DNA from: Chitinophagaceae bacterium UBA3961
GTDB taxonomy: Bacteria > Bacteroidota > Bacteroidia > Chitinophagales > Chitinophagaceae
NCBI GenBank assembly: GCA_002385265.1
Contig: DGDD01000104.1
Span: 1-6,770 of the forward strand
DNA length: 6,770 bases
Direction: 5' to 3'
In this document: in pieces, positions 4,496 to 6,770 of the stretch
How the letters are laid out: each line of letters starts with the position of its first letter
Numbering within the stretch: the stretch's first letter is position 1
Program-made: the position numbers and the translations under genes
The notes under the pieces: generated by a model
Told to the model about the DNA's origin: nothing
Seen by the model: only the letters and a program-made list of their open reading frames with translations
Databases searched by the model: none

Positions 4496-5611
4496 ATGCA
4501 TATACAACAAGATCCTCCGCCTCCTGCCGTGCTTTTACTGGAAGACGGCACCGTTCACTACGGTACTGCGTTTGGTAAAATTGGAACGACTACCGGTGAA
4601 ATCTGTTTTAATACCGGAATGACCGGTTACCAAGAAGTATTTACAGACCCTAGTTACTACGGTCAAATCATTATCATGAACAGCGTGCACATCGGGAACT
4701 ACGGTGTGAAAGACACCGATGTTGAATCTGATTCTGTAAAGATCAGAGGGATGATTGGACGTAACCTAGAAGAGCAATTTAGCCGCAAAATGGCGAATGC
4801 TTCTTTGGAAACCTACCTCATTGCCAACAACATCGTTTGTATTGAAGGCGTAGATACCAGAGCCTTGGTAAGTCACGTGCGCGAAAAAGGCGCCATGAAC
4901 TGCATCATTTCTTCTGAGATCTTGGATGTAGAAGAATTGAAAAAAGAATTGGCCAAATGTCCTTCAATGGAAGGCCTAGAGCTCGCTTCAGTAGTTACAA
5001 CCAAAGAAGCTTATAACTTGGGAAATCCTGAATCACCCATTCGCATTGCAGTGATGGATTTTGGAACCAAACAACACATTCTTCAATGTATGGTTGACCG
5101 CGGCGCTTATTTGAAAGTATTCCCCGCTAAAACCAAATTGGAAACCTTGAAAGAATTCAACCCCGTTGGATACTTTATATCGAATGGTCCCGGCGATCCT
5201 TCTGTGATGGATTATGCGATCGATACCGTTAAAGCCATTTTAGGCGAGAATAAGCCCACTTTTGGCATCTGTTTAGGTCATCAGCTTATTGCTCTAGCGA
5301 GTGGCGTAGAAACGTTGAAATTGCACCACGGCCATCGCGGTTTGAACCACCCGGTTAAAAACCTCAAAACAGGATTGTGTGAAGTAACCACTCAAAACCA
5401 TGGTTTTGGTGTAAATCCTGATTCTTTGAGTAAGGCCCCCGATGTGGAAGTAACCCATATCAACCTGAACGATGATTCTATCGAAGGTATTCGCTTGAAA
5501 AGCAAACCTGCATTCTCGGTACAATACCACCCTGAGAGCACTCCGGGTCCGCACGATAGCCGTTACTTGTTCGATGATTTCATAACCATGATCAAGCAAA
5601 CCTTGAATTAA
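4496..5611 (+). CDS. carA: Carbamoyl-phosphate synthase small subunit (glutaminase)
   Basis: CarA hydrolyses glutamine and passes ammonia through a tunnel to CarB, which makes carbamoyl phosphate for pyrimidine and arginine synthesis in the cytoplasm. The protein has 371 residues, normal. The N-terminal CPSase domain (about 8-140) shows GEICFNTGMTGYQEVFTDPS at 34-53 and GNYG at 67-70. The class I glutaminase domain (about 183-371) shows SNGPGDPS at 229-236, the nucleophile Cys259 in GICLGHQ, NHGFGV for substrate placement, and His345 and Glu347 in QYHPES. The triad is therefore complete. ATG 4496 is chosen because it follows the promoter by 15 bases; an in-frame GTG at 4436 lies upstream of that promoter. 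carB is not in the window; the gene has its own terminator. Confidence 0.96.
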   Translation: MHIQQDPPPPAVLLLEDGTVHYGTAFGKIGTTTGEICFNTGMTGYQEVFTDPSYYGQIIIMNSVHIGNYGVKDTDVESDSVKIRGMIGRNLEEQFSRKMANASLETYLIANNIVCIEGVDTRALVSHVREKGAMNCIISSEILDVEELKKELAKCPSMEGLELASVVTTKEAYNLGNPESPIRIAVMDFGTKQHILQCMVDRGAYLKVFPAKTKLETLKEFNPVGYFISNGPGDPSVMDYAIDTVKAILGENKPTFGICLGHQLIALASGVETLKLHHGHRGLNHPVKNLKTGLCEVTTQNHGFGVNPDSLSKAPDVEVTHINLNDDSIEGIRLKSKPAFSVQYHPESTPGPHDSRYLFDDFITMIKQTLN

Positions 5612-5631
5612 TCAATTCGCATCATAACTTT

Positions 5632-5663
5632 AAAGGCCGTTCTACCAAAGAATGGCCTTTTTT
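5632..5663 (+). terminator. Strong intrinsic terminator after carA
   Basis: AAAGGCCGTTCT (5632-5643) pairs with AGAATGGCCTTT (5649-5660), a 12-bp stem with one G-T pair and loop ACCAA. The T-run continues to 5663, where the AT-rich repeat begins. The symmetrical A- and T-runs might let it work on both strands. Confidence 0.9.
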
Positions 5664-5703
5664 AATTAATAATTAGAGAATCAATAATTAATAATGGAGC
5701 AGC
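5662..5703 (+). repeat. AT-rich interspersed repeat, copy 2
   Basis: The element begins TTAATTAATAATTA, has the centre GAGAATC, then AATAATTAATAAT and ends GGAGCAGC. It shares its layout with copy 3 at 6711-6750, including the non-AT end GGARCAGC, and with the more diverged copy 1 at 3722. It starts directly on the T-run of the carA terminator and lies just upstream of the transglutaminase-like gene, in the same orientation as copy 3. Confidence 0.8.
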
Positions 5704-5717
5704 TGTAGCGATTACAG
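5703..5717 (+). promoter_or_regulatory. Small inverted repeat before the transglutaminase-like gene
   Basis: CTGTA (5703-5707) and TACAG (5713-5717) are perfect inverted repeats with a 5-base spacer, ending 9 bases before the ATG at 5727. It could be an mRNA hairpin or a small binding site. I find no TAnnTTTG element between the carA terminator and this gene, so its promoter is not identified. Confidence 0.35.
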
Positions 5718-5726
5718 ATAAATGGC

Positions 5727-6713
5727 ATGAAGAAAGCATTGTTGATATTTGTAATGATTTTTTTAGGCTTGTCGGGGATGGGTCAAGCTTCAGACTCTTG
5801 GAAAACGGCCAGAGCTTTTTTGAGTGCCTATAAATCGGAGGTTCGCAATAGTATTCAGTTACGTGAAATGGGATTGAAGATCCAACAACTGAAAGATACG
5901 ATGGACAGGGTAAGAGTGGCGTATTTGTGGGTCACGAACAATATTCGCTACGACTGTGAAGGAATGAAAGCAAAGAATTCCAGATGGGCGCTAGACAGTG
6001 TATTGAAGAATCGAAAGGCTGTTTGCGCTGGCTATGTAAATGTGTTTCGCAATCTGTGCACAGCTGCGGGAGTGGTTTGTGAAGATATTAGTGGCTTTGG
6101 CAGATCAGGATACGAAGATTTGGAACTGAAACTGGATACCGTAAAAACTAATCACACCTGGAACGCTTATCGCGATCAAGGCAAATGGTATTTGGTAGAC
6201 ATAACATGGGCAAGTGGATTTACGGATGATAGTTGCCGTGAGTTCAAAGCCAATAGGAACGATTGGTACTTCAATACCGATCCGGTCAAGTTTAGGTGGG
6301 ATCATTACCCAATCGAACCCAATTGGCAGCTAACGGCAGATACACTTGCTTGGACCGTTTTCAAGCAGCTGCCTTTATTGAACGAGTTGATCACTGAAAC
6401 CACTGTAGAAGAGTTTTATCCGGCTTCTATCGTGATCCGAAAGAAAATTGGAGACACCGTACAATTTAAAGTAAGAAGCAAAGAGTATTATCCCTTTGTA
6501 AAATTCAGCAGTAGAAAAAATCCCGATTTGAACGAAACGGTGGTTCCCTTTCAGAAGGACGATTGGTATACTGTTACCTATCGCATTCGAAAAGAAGGCA
6601 ACTACGATTTGCAAGCAGACTTCGTTCCTCAACGCATCATTCCTACCGGAGCAGGAAGAACCTATGTGACGTATCCGGATTTGATTTATAAGGTGGAAGC
6701 GAGAGGAGAGTAA
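5727..6713 (+). CDS. Exported transglutaminase-like protein
   Basis: The protein has 328 residues. A signal peptide is clear: MKK, a hydrophobic stretch at about 4-18, and a likely cut near GQA-S (19-22), so it probably acts in the periplasm or outside. The transglutaminase-like papain-fold core spans about 60-165, with Cys100 in AVCAGYVNVF, His143 in NHTWNAY and Asp158 in WYLVDITWA; the catalytic triad is complete. After a Trp/Asp-rich stretch, residues about 225-328 look like a beta-rich domain of the type that follows the core in kyphoscoliosis-peptidase-like proteins. Bacterial members are often supposed to be peptidases or cross-linking enzymes, but the substrate cannot be told. No partner gene is in view. 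ATG 5727 fits the signal peptide; its ATGA overlaps the stop of a two-codon ORF starting at 5722. The stop codon is the first three bases of a repeat. Confidence 0.85.
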   Translation: MKKALLIFVMIFLGLSGMGQASDSWKTARAFLSAYKSEVRNSIQLREMGLKIQQLKDTMDRVRVAYLWVTNNIRYDCEGMKAKNSRWALDSVLKNRKAVCAGYVNVFRNLCTAAGVVCEDISGFGRSGYEDLELKLDTVKTNHTWNAYRDQGKWYLVDITWASGFTDDSCREFKANRNDWYFNTDPVKFRWDHYPIEPNWQLTADTLAWTVFKQLPLLNELITETTVEEFYPASIVIRKKIGDTVQFKVRSKEYYPFVKFSSRKNPDLNETVVPFQKDDWYTVTYRIRKEGNYDLQADFVPQRIIPTGAGRTYVTYPDLIYKVEARGE

Positions 6714-6750
6714 TTAATAATTAATAGTTAATAATTAATAATGGAACAGC
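6711..6750 (+). repeat. AT-rich interspersed repeat, copy 3
   Basis: This copy reads TAATTAATAATTA, centre ATAGTT, AATAATTAATAAT and end GGAACAGC. It is in direct orientation to copy 2, about 1.05 kb upstream, so the two enclose the transglutaminase-like gene. Its first three bases are the stop codon of that gene. Confidence 0.8.
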
Positions 6751-6756
6751 CGGGAG

Positions 6757-6770
6757 TAATTAATAATTAA
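6757..6770 (+). repeat. AT-rich interspersed repeat, partial copy at the right edge
   Basis: TAATTAATAATTAA at 6757-6770 repeats the first bases of copy 3 exactly, 46 bases later, and in both places it follows GAG. The element is cut by the end of the window, so a tandem array may continue. Confidence 0.6.

Noticed and set aside
5662..6750. Insertion sequence bounded by the repeats
   Set aside because: The repeats are direct, not inverted, and the enclosed gene is a transglutaminase-like protein, not a transposase.
6711..6770. CRISPR array
   Set aside because: The units are AT-rich with a 46-base period and no distinct spacers; cas genes are absent.

Overview
The window is the promoter-distal end of a bacterial ribosomal-protein/alpha operon followed by two independent genes, all on the + strand. 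It suggests a member of the Bacteroidota, probably near Chitinophagaceae (the family is a guess). The reasons are: two promoters fit the Bacteroidetes TTTG / TAnnTTTG pattern; every start codon lies behind an A-rich stretch with no Shine-Dalgarno sequence; L36 is the cysteine-poor type common in this phylum; L17 has a Lys/Ala/Glu-rich tail; and the first gene belongs to a small uncharacterised family that I know mainly from Bacteroidetes.

Layout. At 1-332 is the 3' part of a hypothetical gene, closed by a hairpin terminator at 357-378. A promoter at 410-440 then starts infA (457-675), rpmJ (730-846), rpsM (901-1281) and rpsK (1481-1885). A 199-base spacer full of potential hairpins separates rpsM from rpsK. 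A strong intrinsic terminator (1894-1929) follows rpsK, and a 60-base candidate structured leader (1981-2040) precedes rpsD (2056-2661). Then come rpoA (2720-3721) and rplQ (3837-4325), ended by a strong terminator at 4355-4385. carA (4496-5611) has its own well-formed promoter (4450-4480), a candidate operator upstream (4407-4433) and its own terminator (5632-5663). The last gene (5727-6713) encodes an exported transglutaminase-like protein and lies between two direct copies of an AT-rich repeat. A related copy lies between rpoA and rplQ, and a further partial copy runs off the right edge.

How the genes work together. infA, rpmJ, rpsM, rpsK, rpsD and rplQ make translation initiation factor IF-1 and ribosomal proteins L36, S13, S11, S4 and L17. 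rpoA makes the RNA polymerase alpha subunit, so output of the transcription and translation machinery is coupled. carA supplies the glutaminase half of carbamoyl-phosphate synthetase for pyrimidine and arginine synthesis; carB is not in the window. The transglutaminase-like gene has no obvious link to these.

The genes themselves are ordinary. The parts worth a second look lie between them: the repeat family around the transglutaminase-like gene, the possible S4-responsive leader before rpsD, the alternative hairpins between rpsM and rpsK, and the near-leaderless promoters. I found no convincing new multi-gene system, CRISPR array, insertion sequence, tRNA or rRNA. No stretch of more than 300 bases lacks a gene.
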